From: JAJDIA01 sp031555735
GTDB taxonomy: Bacteria; Bacteroidota; Bacteroidia; Bacteroidales; Tannerellaceae
Direction of reading: 5' to 3'
Assembly (NCBI GenBank): GCA_031555735.1
Contig: JAVBUE010000055.1
Span: 11,769 to 75,768 of the forward strand
Length of the DNA: 64,000 nt
A model generated the notes under the pieces. It worked only from the letters and a program-made list of their open reading frames with translations, was not told where the DNA came from and made no database searches. Shown here one piece after another: positions 35,560 through 45,614 of the stretch. The position numbers and the translations under genes are program-made. The stretch's first letter is position 1. Each line of letters opens with the position of its first letter.

Positions 35560-37356
35560 ATGGCCAGTATCGAACAACAAATCACCGGCTCCATCCGCAG
35601 TTGCATCAAAGAGCTGTATAACGCGGAGGTGACAGCCGATCAGATCCAGTTACAAAAAACAAAAAAAGAGTTCACGGGACACCTCACCCTCGTTGTTTTC
35701 CCTTTCCTGCGGCAATCGAAAAAGTCGCCCGAACAAACGGCGCACGAAATCGGGGAATACCTGCAGGCACACGAATCGTCCGTCGCCGCCTTCAATGTGA
35801 TCAAGGGATTCCTCAACCTGACCGTGTCAGCCAACTGCTGGATCCAACTGCTGAATGACATCCACGCCCAACCGTCGTACGGACTGGTGCCCGTCACCGA
35901 CGACGCCAAACTGGTCATGATCGAGTATTCATCCCCCAACACCAACAAACCCCTCCATCTGGGACATGTCCGGAACAACCTCTTAGGTTTCAGCCTGGCT
36001 GAGATCATGAAAGCTAACGGATACAAGGTGGTGAAAACGAATATAGTAAACGACCGCGGCATCCATATCTGCAAATCCATGCTCGCCTGGCAAAAATGGG
36101 GCGAAGGCATCACACCGGAGAAAGCGGGGAAGAAGGGGGATCACCTCATCGGCGACTTCTACGTGTTGTTCGACAAGCACTACAAACAGGAGTTGAAAGA
36201 ACTGGAAGCTGTCGGTCTTTCCAGGGAAGCCGCCGAAGCCCAATCCGTCCTCATGGGCGAAGCGCGCGAAATGCTCCGCCAATGGGAGGCGGGCGACAAG
36301 GAAATACGTTCCCTCTGGGAAACGATGAATAGCTGGGTTTATGCCGGCTTTGCGGAAACATACAAGCGGATGGGCGTCGATTTCGATAAGATCTATTATG
36401 AATCGGAAACCTACCTGGAAGGAAAGAACGAAGTATTGCGGGGTGTAGGCGAAGGCGTCTTTTATGCCCGCGAAGACGGATCCGTATGGGCCGACCTCAC
36501 CGCCGACGGGCTGGATGAAAAGCTGTTGCTCCGCGCCGACGGCACCTCCGTCTATATGACGCAAGACATCGGTACGGCCAAACTCCGTTTCGACGATTAC
36601 CCGATCGATCAGATGATCTATGTCGTAGGGAATGAGCAGAACTACCATTTCCAGGTATTATCCATCCTTCTCGACAAGCTGGGCTTCGGCTTCGGCAAAG
36701 GGTTGACCCACTTCTCCTATGGCATGGTGGAACTCCCCGAAGGGAAGATGAAAAGCCGCGAAGGAACCGTGGTGGATGCAGACGACCTGATGGATGAAAT
36801 GATCCGTACCGCCCACGAAATATCTCTCGAACTGGGTAAGCTGGACGAGATGACTCCTGAAGAGGCGCAGGATATCTCCCGCGTGGTCGGACTGGGTTCC
36901 CTGAAATACTTCATCCTGAAAGTAGATCCCCGGAAGAATATGACGTTCAACCCGAAAGAGTCGATCGACTTCAACGGCAACACAGGCCCGTTTATCCAAT
37001 ACACCTACGCCCGTATCCGTTCGGTATTACGGAAAGCGGAGGCGCAGGGAATCGTGTTGCCCACAGCACTGCCCCTCGATTTTACCCTCTCCGAAAAAGA
37101 AGAGAACCTGATCCAGCTCCTTTCCAACTTCGCCGGAGTGGTACGGGAAGCCGGTACCGAATGCAGCCCGGCACTGGTAGCCAACTACATCTACGACCTG
37201 GTGAAGGAGTACAACCAGTTCTACCACGACTTCTCCATCCTCCGGGAAGAAAACACCGTGCTGCAACACTTCCGCCTGATCCTGTCGGCCAATATCGCCA
37301 ACGTGGTGAAAGCGGGCATGTCGCTGCTCGGTATCGAAGTTCCCGAACGGATGTAA
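35560..37356 (+). CDS. argS: arginyl-tRNA synthetase
   Basis: Charges tRNA-Arg. 598 residues, a normal Bacteroidetes length. The N-terminal ArgRS additional domain covers the first 120 residues. The class I signature is HLGH in NKPLHLGHVRNN after MIEYSSPNTNK. There is no canonical KMSKS; the equivalent loop reads GKMKSREGTVV, as usual for ArgRS. The C-terminal DALR anticodon-binding domain ends at VVKAGMSLLGIEVPERM. Confidence 0.96.
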   Translation: MASIEQQITGSIRSCIKELYNAEVTADQIQLQKTKKEFTGHLTLVVFPFLRQSKKSPEQTAHEIGEYLQAHESSVAAFNVIKGFLNLTVSANCWIQLLNDIHAQPSYGLVPVTDDAKLVMIEYSSPNTNKPLHLGHVRNNLLGFSLAEIMKANGYKVVKTNIVNDRGIHICKSMLAWQKWGEGITPEKAGKKGDHLIGDFYVLFDKHYKQELKELEAVGLSREAAEAQSVLMGEAREMLRQWEAGDKEIRSLWETMNSWVYAGFAETYKRMGVDFDKIYYESETYLEGKNEVLRGVGEGVFYAREDGSVWADLTADGLDEKLLLRADGTSVYMTQDIGTAKLRFDDYPIDQMIYVVGNEQNYHFQVLSILLDKLGFGFGKGLTHFSYGMVELPEGKMKSREGTVVDADDLMDEMIRTAHEISLELGKLDEMTPEEAQDISRVVGLGSLKYFILKVDPRKNMTFNPKESIDFNGNTGPFIQYTYARIRSVLRKAEAQGIVLPTALPLDFTLSEKEENLIQLLSNFAGVVREAGTECSPALVANYIYDLVKEYNQFYHDFSILREENTVLQHFRLILSANIANVVKAGMSLLGIEVPERM

Positions 37357-37383
37357 GCACGGAACTAATTATATATGAGCCTT

Positions 37384-37417
37384 TTTGCTGCAGGAGATGG
37401 ACTTTTTATATCTTTGC
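37384..37417 (+). promoter_or_regulatory. Bacteroidetes-type promoter of the double-DUF1080 gene
   Basis: TTTG at 37384-37387, a 21-base spacer and TATCTTTG at 37409, matching both boxes of the phylum consensus. Confidence 0.6.
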
Positions 37418-37451
37418 AGGATGAGAGTTTTATCTGAATACTAATCAAAAA

Positions 37452-38738
37452 ATGAATCGGGGAATGAAAAAAACAGCATTTTCTGCCATATTGCTGGCAG
37501 GCGCTTCACTCGTAGGACTGACGGCGTGCGACGGTACGAAGCAAAACACATTAACACCGGAAGAGGCCGCCGACGGCTGGGCGCTTCTGTTTGACGGACA
37601 AACACTCAATGGGTGGAAAGATTACAACGGCACCGCACTCACACAGCCCTGGCATGTGGTTGACGGATGCATCCAGGCTAAAGGCGAAGGCAGCGACGGC
37701 AGCGGCTATATCGTAACAGACAAACAGTATGAGAACTTTATCATCTCCTGGGACTGGAAACTGTCGGAAGGCGGCAACAGCGGCATGCTCTTCCATGTGG
37801 TAGAACGTCCCCAATATGCTGTCCCCTATGTAACGGGACCGGAATACCAGTTGATCGACAACATCGGTTTTGCCAGCCCGCTCGAACCGTGGCAGAACTT
37901 AGGTGCCGACTATGCCATGTATTTGCCCGACCTCACACAGGTGAAGGTGAATCCCGCCGGCGAATGGAACACGTCCAAAATCGTATTTGACAACGGACAC
38001 GTGGAGTTCTGGATGAACGGGGTTAAAACCATTGAATACGAAGCCTGGACCGACGACTGGTATGCCCGTAAGAACAGCGGAAAATGGAACAACGCCCCGG
38101 AATACGGACTGGCGCACAAAGGGGTATTCTGCCTGCAGGATCACGGCTATCCGGCGTCTTTCCGCAATATCAAGGTGAAAGAACTTCCGCGCAAGACCAA
38201 AGAAGTAACCCTTTTCAACGGAACAGATCTGACCGGCTGGGAAGCATACGGCACGGAACAATGGTATGTGCAAGACGGCCTGCTTGTCTGCGAGAGTGGC
38301 CCCGATAAACAATATGGCTACCTGGCGACCCGCGAATACTATGACGACTTCGACCTGACAGTTGAATTCAAGCAGGAAGCCGACGGTAACTCCGGCGTAT
38401 TCATCCGCTCCTTCATCGAAGAAGGGGTGAAAGTAAACGGCTGGCAGGTGGAAGTGGCGCCGAAAGGACACGACACCGGCGGTATCTATGAATCCTATGG
38501 CCGCGACTGGCTGGTACAGATCCCGGAAGAAAAAGAATCCATCCTGAAGGAAAAAGACTGGAACACCCTGCGTATCAAAGTACTGGGCAACAACGTCACC
38601 ACCTGGCTCAACGGCGAAGAAATGGTGAACTTCAGCGACGACAAGATCGGTGCCGCCCAAGGCCGCATCGCTCTCCAGATCCACGACGGCGGCGGCATCA
38701 AAGTGCGTTGGCGCAACCTGACACTGAAGACATTATAA
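37452..38738 (+). CDS. double-DUF1080 lipoprotein
   Basis: 428 residues. The signal peptide ends in a lipobox (LTAC near residue 25). Two DUF1080 jelly-roll domains follow in tandem: the first from WALLFDGQTLNGWKDYNG (about 42) to FCLQDHGYPASFRNIKVKEL, the second from VTLFNGTDLTGWEAYG (about 255) to RIALQIHDGGGIKVRWRNL. This is the arrangement of surface or periplasmic glycan-processing proteins. An alternative start four codons downstream is possible. It lies next to the sigma/FecR/SusCD locus but has its own promoter and terminator, so co-regulation is unproven. Confidence 0.85.
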   Translation: MNRGMKKTAFSAILLAGASLVGLTACDGTKQNTLTPEEAADGWALLFDGQTLNGWKDYNGTALTQPWHVVDGCIQAKGEGSDGSGYIVTDKQYENFIISWDWKLSEGGNSGMLFHVVERPQYAVPYVTGPEYQLIDNIGFASPLEPWQNLGADYAMYLPDLTQVKVNPAGEWNTSKIVFDNGHVEFWMNGVKTIEYEAWTDDWYARKNSGKWNNAPEYGLAHKGVFCLQDHGYPASFRNIKVKELPRKTKEVTLFNGTDLTGWEAYGTEQWYVQDGLLVCESGPDKQYGYLATREYYDDFDLTVEFKQEADGNSGVFIRSFIEEGVKVNGWQVEVAPKGHDTGGIYESYGRDWLVQIPEEKESILKEKDWNTLRIKVLGNNVTTWLNGEEMVNFSDDKIGAAQGRIALQIHDGGGIKVRWRNLTLKTL

Positions 38739-38750
38739 TACAAACGAGGG

Positions 38751-38799
38751 GGGTGTCAAAAGTCCACCATTAGCACACTGATGACATCCCCTTTTTTAT
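38751..38799 (+). terminator. terminator after the double-DUF1080 gene
   Basis: Stem GGGGTGTCA / TGACATCCCC with a loop of about 23 bases, followed by CCTTTTTTATTTTTCT. It separates this gene from the sigma factor. Confidence 0.7.
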
Positions 38800-38826
38800 T
38801 TTTCTCTTAAGTGGCATTCTCAATGT

Positions 38827-39369
38827 ATGGATGAGAAGATGTATCTTCAGGCTATCGCCTCGGACAACATACAAGCGTTTGAACAACTATTTCTTACATA
38901 CCAACCCAAACTTATCTTCTTCCTGAAAGGCTTCCTTCATGATGAAGAATCAAGCAGGGATATGGCGCAGGAGATATTCCTTTCCTTGTGGATAAACCGC
39001 AACAAGTTAAAAAACGTCCGTTCGTTTTCCGCTTACCTCTTCCAGATTGCACGCTATAATATTTACAATCACTTTGACCGGCTACTTGTACATGAAAAAT
39101 ACACGATCGAACAAATTATCCAATTAACCGAGTCCACTTCACTTGAAGAAGAAATTTTTTTAAAAGACCTTCAGGAATATATCGAAACCATCGTTCGCAA
39201 TATGCCGCCACAAAGGCAACGCATCTTCCGTATGAGCAGGTATGATGGCCTCACGAATGAAGAAATCGCCCAACAACTACAAATAAACCGCCGAACAGTG
39301 GAGAACCACCTTTCCGCTGCCTTATCTGATTTGCGTAAAGTCCTATTCTATCTTTGCTTTTTTCTGTAA
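38827..39369 (+). CDS. ECF-type RNA polymerase sigma factor
   Basis: 180 residues of the Bacteroidetes sigma-70 ECF group. Region 2 spans about residues 12-85 (LFLTYQPKLIFFLKGFLHDEESSRDMAQEIFLSLW) and region 4 spans about 120-175, with the helix-turn-helix NEEIAQQLQINRRTVENHLS. It is followed by a FecR anti-sigma gene and then SusC/SusD, the standard cell-surface signalling layout in which the receptor releases the sigma factor when its glycan is imported. It is AT-richer than the genes to its left. Confidence 0.92.
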   Translation: MDEKMYLQAIASDNIQAFEQLFLTYQPKLIFFLKGFLHDEESSRDMAQEIFLSLWINRNKLKNVRSFSAYLFQIARYNIYNHFDRLLVHEKYTIEQIIQLTESTSLEEEIFLKDLQEYIETIVRNMPPQRQRIFRMSRYDGLTNEEIAQQLQINRRTVENHLSAALSDLRKVLFYLCFFL

Positions 39370-39436
39370 ATAATTGCTTACTGACTGTGTGTAAAGCATG
39401 AGTACACTTACTCACTATACAAACAGCAGCAAAGAC

Positions 39437-40423
39437 ATGCAATCAGAGATCATCAAAAGAATCATATCCTCCTTTTTTGGGAAACGTTTTCCGGACAATA
39501 CCCAACGGCTATTCGGTCAGTGGCTGATAGCAGATGATGCAAAAGGTGAAAAAGAGATTATTCTGAAAAGTTTATGGGACAATAGCCCTGCGATCTCTAC
39601 CGATCAAACCCACACGGACTGGAAACACCTCCGGAAACAAATTGCAGTATTCCAACCTGCTTTTCCTTCTTTCAATCATAAATGGATCAGATATGCCGCA
39701 GCGATTGTCCTGGCGGTCATTCTCTCCGGAACCTCCGCCTATTGGTTGGTAAAAAAACAGGAATCCACCCGTTTTCCCGATCTGGTCGAACGCTACATCC
39801 CACAGGGAGAAAGCCAATATATGGAGTTATCCGATGGATCTGGCGTATGGCTGAATGCCGGATCTTTGCTTGTTTATCCCCGGGAGTTTTCAGGCAAAGA
39901 CCGTTCCGTATTCCTCTCCGGCGAAGCCACATTTAACGTAATACCCCATACAAAAAAACCGTTTTTTGTCAAAACATCCCACATCCAGGTGGAGGTATTG
40001 GGTACCTTATTTACCGTTAAATCCTATCCGAATGATACGGAAGTATCTGCCACACTTGAAAGAGGAAGTATTAGTGTCGCTATTAAAGACGACTCATCCA
40101 AAACATCCATCCTGCGCCCCGGTGAACAATTGGTTTACTCAAATCTCAACCATACGGTACAGATCCATGCGATCGACCTCGACTTGTATAAGATGGAAAG
40201 AAAAGGATATCTCATTTTTGAGAATGCTTCTTTCCGGGAATTGATCACAGCCATCGAGAGGAGGTATAATGTTTCCATCTATTATGATGCGCAACGATAC
40301 GAAAACCACAAATACAACATCAAATTTGCACCCAATGAGCCTATCGGAGAAGTCATGAATATCCTTTCTCAGTTAGTCGGTATCAGGTACAAAATAAACA
40401 ATACTGTAATAATCATCCACTAA
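39437..40423 (+). CDS. FecR-type anti-sigma factor
   Basis: I favour the ATG at 39437 (MQSEIIKRIISSFFG) over the one at 39398, since the extra 13 residues are not helical or conserved-looking. The cytosolic N-terminal helices bind the sigma factor; a membrane segment follows (IRYAAAIVLAVILSGTSAYW); then a periplasmic FecR domain (GSGVWLNAGSLLVYPREF) and a C-terminal DUF4974-like domain (FENASFRELITAIERRYNVSI). It transmits a signal from the STN domain of the SusC receptor. Because that receptor is frameshifted inside its STN domain, the circuit may be uncoupled. Confidence 0.9.
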   Translation: MQSEIIKRIISSFFGKRFPDNTQRLFGQWLIADDAKGEKEIILKSLWDNSPAISTDQTHTDWKHLRKQIAVFQPAFPSFNHKWIRYAAAIVLAVILSGTSAYWLVKKQESTRFPDLVERYIPQGESQYMELSDGSGVWLNAGSLLVYPREFSGKDRSVFLSGEATFNVIPHTKKPFFVKTSHIQVEVLGTLFTVKSYPNDTEVSATLERGSISVAIKDDSSKTSILRPGEQLVYSNLNHTVQIHAIDLDLYKMERKGYLIFENASFRELITAIERRYNVSIYYDAQRYENHKYNIKFAPNEPIGEVMNILSQLVGIRYKINNTVIIIH

Positions 40424-40442
40424 AGAGAAAGGAGGACTCCAC

Positions 40443-40505
40443 ATGGAAAAAAGAAACCGGGAAGATCAACCTGCAAAATTTCTCTTCCCGGCGTTTGAAA
40501 TCTGA
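40443..40505 (+). CDS. possible 20-codon leader peptide with internal hairpin
   Basis: A short frame (MEKRNREDQPAKFLFPAFEI) begins 20 bases after fecR and has an unusually good AAAGGAGG ribosome-binding sequence about 8 bases upstream, rare in this phylum. The coding stretch contains a perfect 9-bp inverted repeat (40457-40465 and 40483-40491, CCGGGAAGA/TCTTCCCGG). It could be a leader or attenuator between fecR and the SusC gene, or a chance frame over a terminator or processing hairpin. Confidence 0.25.
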   Translation: MEKRNREDQPAKFLFPAFEI

Positions 40506-40573
40506 TCATAACAAACAACAACAAGTGTACAAATTTATTATCAACAAGTTTTCAACTTAAAGCATACAAATAT

Positions 40574-43500
40574 ATGAAATTAACCTTCCCAATAGACCCG
40601 ACAGGCAATAAAAAGTCGGGGCGGATGATCATAGTAAGCATCTTACTCCTTTTCTGTATAGCCGGACAAGCCCAACAGCAGAAAATTCGCCTGACAGGAC
40701 ACAACATGACGTTAAAGGCTGTATTCCGGCAAATTGAACAACAGACCGGATTGTCTATCGATTTCAGTCGGATGAATTGGACGTCTCCAGGATTCTGCCT
40801 TCTCTTTCCGAAGAAGGAGAAGTTAAAGGCATTCTGGAACAGCTACTTGCAAATCCGGAATTATCCATCCGTTTCCAGGACAAACATATTATTATTACAA
40901 AAGGGAACACCGTTGGCCGGCAAGCCAAAGCGATCACAGGTACGGTTACCGACCATACCGGTGAAGCAATAATCGGAGCCAACATCCTGGAAAAAGGAAC
41001 AACAAACGGGAATATCACCGACTTGGATGGCCATTTCACATTGACCGTCCAGGAGAATGCCGTCCTGGAAATCAGATACATCGGTTACCTGCCGCAGGAA
41101 ATATCCACCCGCGATAAAGATGATTTCCGAATCATATTGAAAGAAGATACGCAGGCTTTGGATGAAGTGGTGGTGGTAGGTTATGGCACCCAAAAGAAAG
41201 TAAACCTGACAGGTGCGGTCTCCTCCGTGAAATTCGGCCAGGAACTGGAGAACCGCCCCATCACCAATGCATCACAGGCATTGGCCGGTAAGGTTGCCGG
41301 TTTGTGGGTAAGCCAAAACTCCGGTAAACCGGGAGAAGATGGCGCCCAGCTCCGTATCCGCGGATGGGGAACATTGAACAATTCCAATCCACTGGTCATT
41401 ATCGACGGAGTGGAAGGCGGATTCGACCAGATCAATCCAAACGATATCGAAAGCGTCAGCGTATTGAAAGATGCCGCAAGTGCCGCCATATACGGATCGA
41501 AAGCCGCCAATGGCGTCATCCTTGTCACCACTAAAATGGGAAACCGTGAAGAAAAGACACAGGTCAACTTCTCCTCTTACCTCGGTGTACAATCGTTAGG
41601 GAGAAAATACGACCTCATCAATAACAGTGCGGAATCCATGACAATGTCCAACAAGGCATATACGAATGAAGGGAAAAGTCCCATATATCCGGATTATCTG
41701 GTCAATGCATTCAAAGAGGGCACCGATCCTTACACATACCCAAACACAGATTGGTTTGACATCATGTTCGAGCCCTCACTGATGTATGAAGGAAACTTAT
41801 CCATCAAGGGTGGAACACAGAAAAGTTCCTCCTACCTTTCCATCAATTACCTGAATCAGGATGGAATGGTCCCAAATTCCAATTCATATCGTTACAGTAT
41901 CCGCGCCAATATGGAATACGATATAAACAACTGGTTGAAAGTGGGTGGACGCTTCAATTACATGAGACGCATCGCTGATGAGCCTTATGATCTTGGCCGC
42001 GCCTTTGAAACGTTGAGGGAAGCAACCCCTTTTATCGCGGCCCGCACACGCGACGGACGCTTCGGTTCTTCGGAAGCGATCAACGACCAGGGCACCTGCC
42101 TGTACGACAATCGCAATCCATTGATAGACGCATCAAACGGTCAACGGCGAACCACCACCGATTTTTTATCGGCCAATGTCTTTATCCAGTTTGATCTAAC
42201 GAAAGACCTGATTTTTAAGGCCACCTGGTCGTCAAACGGGAACTGGCAATTGCTCGACAGGTATAACGAACCGTTGTTCGGCTATACCGATTCGGGCAAA
42301 GAAACGATCACCAAGAACTACAACCGGGAGGGGCTGGAGATGATCAGGCAACAAAGTACATCCATGAACAACAACCTGTATTCAACCCTGAGTTACACTA
42401 AAACACTGAATGAGGTACATGACTTATCCGCAATTGCCGGTCTTCAGTTGGAAGATTTTACCGTAAGAAGCGTTCGATCCAGACGTTCCGAACCCCCCAA
42501 GCCCGGCTTAACCCAGGTGGATGCAGGCACATCCGGAATCCAGGGTAATGGTAATATGGAAGGGTTGCGTATGTTTTCGTATTTCGGACGTATCAATTAT
42601 GCCTTTCAACAAAAATATCTGCTGGAAGCCAACTTGAGAGCCGACGCCTCATCGCGCTTCAGCGAGAATAACCGATGGGGGTATTTTCCGGGGTTTTCTG
42701 CCGGTTGGCGTATCGGGGAAGAAAAATTCATCAGAGACCTGAATCTGTTTTCAAACTTAAAGCTACGGGCATCCTGGGGACAATTGGGCAATCAAAGCAT
42801 TGCCGGATACTGGCCATACCTGACCGTCATTACGCAGAACAACGGACTAAGCTACAGCTACAATGGTGCCTTTTCGCCTGGCGCCGCAGTGACAGCGATG
42901 GTTGACGAAAACATTACCTGGGAAACAACGACCACACTGGATATCGGTGCCGACATCGGATTGTTGTCCAACAAACTCAATCTTGAATTGGATTATTTCC
43001 ACAAAAAGACCACCGATATCATCGTCCAGTTACCCATCCCACTAACCTTAGGTGGAATATCCGCGCCTTATGAAAACGTTGGCGCCATGGTGAACAAGGG
43101 GATCGATTTAACCGTCAACTACGGGAATAAGACCGCAGATCCTGACCAATTCGGATATGATGTCAGCCTGAACTTTACCTACGTAAACAACGAAGTCACC
43201 AAGTTCAGGGGAGGCAAGTCACCGGATCAATTATATCTCATCCGCGAAGGGTACTCCTACCAGACGTTGTATGGATACAAAGTGACAGGCATCTACCAGA
43301 CAGATGATGAAGCGACTTCACACATGCACGCGAACGGTTTTAAACCGAAAGCCGGATACCTGAAGTTTGAGGATAAGAACCAGGATGGCAAATTAGGATA
43401 TGAAGACAAGCAGGAACTTGGCAATACCGTACCCAAAGTAACTTATGGACTGACGACCAATTTCAAATACAAGAACTTCGACCTGAGTCTGTTGTTCCAG

Positions 43501-43914
43501 GGAATTGCCGGTGCACACTTATACACACAGAATACATATACCATCATGGACTACGAACGCCAAACAATCACATCCAAATGGAGAGATGCCTGGACACCGG
43601 AGAACACGGGAACAAACATACCCAGCCTGAAATTCAACTCTACCTGGGAGAACTCCGAAAACTCCTTCTGGGTACACCGTGCCGATTTCCTGAAACTCAA
43701 GAATGTGCAGTTGGGATACATGCTTCCACGTGCACTCCTTTCCAAACAGAAAATAGAAAACGTCTATGTGTATGCAAATGCACAAAACGTATTCACTCTC
43801 ATGATGCAAAAGGGATATGAAGGCTTTGACCCCGAGAGAACATCAAACGGAAGCGGCGACAGCCTTTATCCTACTGCACGGATTTTCTCCATTGGTATTA
43901 ATCTTACTTTTTAA
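40574..43914 (+). pseudogene. SusC-like TonB-dependent receptor, frameshifted in its STN domain
   Basis: Glycan-import receptor of the outer membrane, partner of SusD. The signal peptide (MIIVSILLLFCIAGQAQ) and first half of an STN domain (MTLKAVFRQIEQQTGLSIDF) are in one frame, 40574-40972. The rest of the STN domain (DELDVSRILPSLSEEGEVKG), the carboxypeptidase-like repeat (ITGTVTDHTGEAIIGANI), the plug (EVVVVGYGTQKKVNLTGAV) and the barrel are in the next frame, open from 40738 and ending at 43914. Restoring one G near 40768-40771 (cgg to cggg) would join them cleanly. It is about 1,110 residues if repaired. Either a true inactivating deletion or a sequencing error; the internal ATG at 40777 would lack a signal peptide. 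Confidence 0.88.
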
Positions 43915-43916
43915 AC

Positions 43917-45494
43917 ATGTATATGAAAAACGTTACATACATCCTGCTCGTTGGCTTATGCTTAACCGGCAGCAGTTGCATCAATAGTTTTCTGGACTTC
44001 ACCCCTGAAGATAAAATCACATCGGCGATATTCCCAAAGACAGAAAACGACATCAAGTTATTATTGAACGGCGTATATGCCAACCTGCGTGAAAACTCTA
44101 TTTACGACCAGGGGTTATTTGGTTTCGGTGTCCTGGATGGCGCCACACCCAATGCGTTTAATTGGGGCGCCGAGAACCCGATACCCAAAGTAGGTAATGG
44201 CACACTCTCTTCCGGCGACGGCGGTATTGTTACGTTCAGGTGGACACGATGCTATTCCATTATTTCGCGCGCCAATTACCTGCTTCAGGCCATTGAGGAG
44301 GTGGAGTTGACAGATGAAATTAAAAAAATCTATACAGGAGAAACCTATCTACTCAGGGGGCTGGCTTATGCCACTTTGGTGGAATCCTATGGAGGAGTAC
44401 CGATCGTGCCAATGTCTATGACAACCGAAGAAGCGCGTAATCTACCCCGCGCTTCGGCAGAAGCCACCTGGGCACAGGCCATCTCTGATTATGATCTCGC
44501 CATAAGCAGTCTGAAAGCAGAAGCCCCGGAAGTGGGACGAGCCACCAAAGGATCAGCCCTGGGATTAAAAATGCGCGCTTATCTCTATCAGGGTAAATAC
44601 CAGGAGGTCATTCAAATTGCTGATGAAATCGATGCATTGGGGAAATACAGGCTATTTCCCAGTTATGCCGGATTATTCAGTGAAGAAAAGGAGAATAACG
44701 AAGAAGTGTTATTTGATATCCAGTATATTCAGGGTGAAAATTCACAAGGTACGCTGCACGACCAGTATTGTGGTACCGGGACAGGTAGTTGGACACGTGG
44801 CAGCCGCTATGTACCTACTGAGGATCTCGTCAATGCGTATGAAAAGACAGACGGATCACCCACTGTACCCTTCAATCCGAATGATCCTTCCACCTGGGAA
44901 GGTAAAGACCCGCGTTTAGCCTTCACCGTTGTTCTTCCCGGATCCTATATACTGGATCATCAGTTTCCTAATTATTTGTATCCGGGCGGTGCGTTCAATC
45001 ATCCGGGAAATCCTCTCCGTCATTTGTCTTGCCGCAAATACCGTGTCCAATCAATGGCAAATCTGCCTACTTCCGGTCAGTCATACATCAATAACATCAT
45101 CATCCGATATGCCGATGTATTACTCTCCAAAGCGGAAGCCATTATCGAAACGAACGGTGATATTCCAACTGCTATTGCTTTGATAAATCGTATTCGCACC
45201 GAGCGGGAAGATGTAAAGATCACTCCATTGCCTTCAACTCTTTCCCGTGAAGAAGCCCGGGTCAAACTACGGCATGAAAGACGGATTGAATTTGCCCTGG
45301 AAGGATTGTACTGGATGGATATCAAACGGTGGAAAATAGGGAAAGAGATCTACCCGGTGAATATCTATGATCACAACAGAAATGTGATCGAACGGAAATT
45401 CCCCAACGGATACCTGGCATATTATGATCTGTTGCCTATCCCTAACAGTGAATTATCCTTGAACAGCAAACTGGAACAGAATCCGGGTTGGTAA
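43917..45494 (+). CDS. SusD/RagB-family glycan-binding lipoprotein
   Basis: 525 residues. The signal peptide ends in a lipobox (GSSC near residue 21), so it is a surface lipoprotein. It has the SusD helical scaffold: LRGLAYATLVESYGGVPIV with the preceding TPR-like helices, ADVLLSKAEAI near residue 400, and the C-terminal RHERRIEFALEGLYWMDIKRWK, all family hallmarks. It begins two bases after the SusC gene stop, so it depends on the same transcript. It closes the receptor and binds the substrate glycan. Confidence 0.94.
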   Translation: MYMKNVTYILLVGLCLTGSSCINSFLDFTPEDKITSAIFPKTENDIKLLLNGVYANLRENSIYDQGLFGFGVLDGATPNAFNWGAENPIPKVGNGTLSSGDGGIVTFRWTRCYSIISRANYLLQAIEEVELTDEIKKIYTGETYLLRGLAYATLVESYGGVPIVPMSMTTEEARNLPRASAEATWAQAISDYDLAISSLKAEAPEVGRATKGSALGLKMRAYLYQGKYQEVIQIADEIDALGKYRLFPSYAGLFSEEKENNEEVLFDIQYIQGENSQGTLHDQYCGTGTGSWTRGSRYVPTEDLVNAYEKTDGSPTVPFNPNDPSTWEGKDPRLAFTVVLPGSYILDHQFPNYLYPGGAFNHPGNPLRHLSCRKYRVQSMANLPTSGQSYINNIIIRYADVLLSKAEAIIETNGDIPTAIALINRIRTEREDVKITPLPSTLSREEARVKLRHERRIEFALEGLYWMDIKRWKIGKEIYPVNIYDHNRNVIERKFPNGYLAYYDLLPIPNSELSLNSKLEQNPGW

Positions 45495-45512
45495 GCGGAT
45501 TATCTCTTAAAC

Positions 45513-45566
45513 AGCAGGCTATAAGTAAAATAATATGTGTAATATTGTTCGTGTTTATAGCCTGCT
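45513..45566. other. 12-bp inverted repeat between susD-like and sulfatase genes
   Basis: AGCAGGCTATAA (45513-45524) and TTATAGCCTGCT (45555-45566) form a perfect 12-bp stem around a 30-base AT-rich loop. Possible partial terminator or mRNA-stability element between the SusD-like gene and the first sulfatase; no T-run follows. Confidence 0.45.
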
Positions 45567-45614
45567 TCTATGCAAAGCTTCACATAAGAAACACTTCATT
45601 AATATGACAGATCT

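Noticed and set aside
40574..40972. Programmed ribosomal frameshift in the SusC gene
   Set aside because: No X XXY YYZ slippery heptamer or downstream stimulatory structure is visible in the overlap (40738-40800), and a single missing G explains the break.
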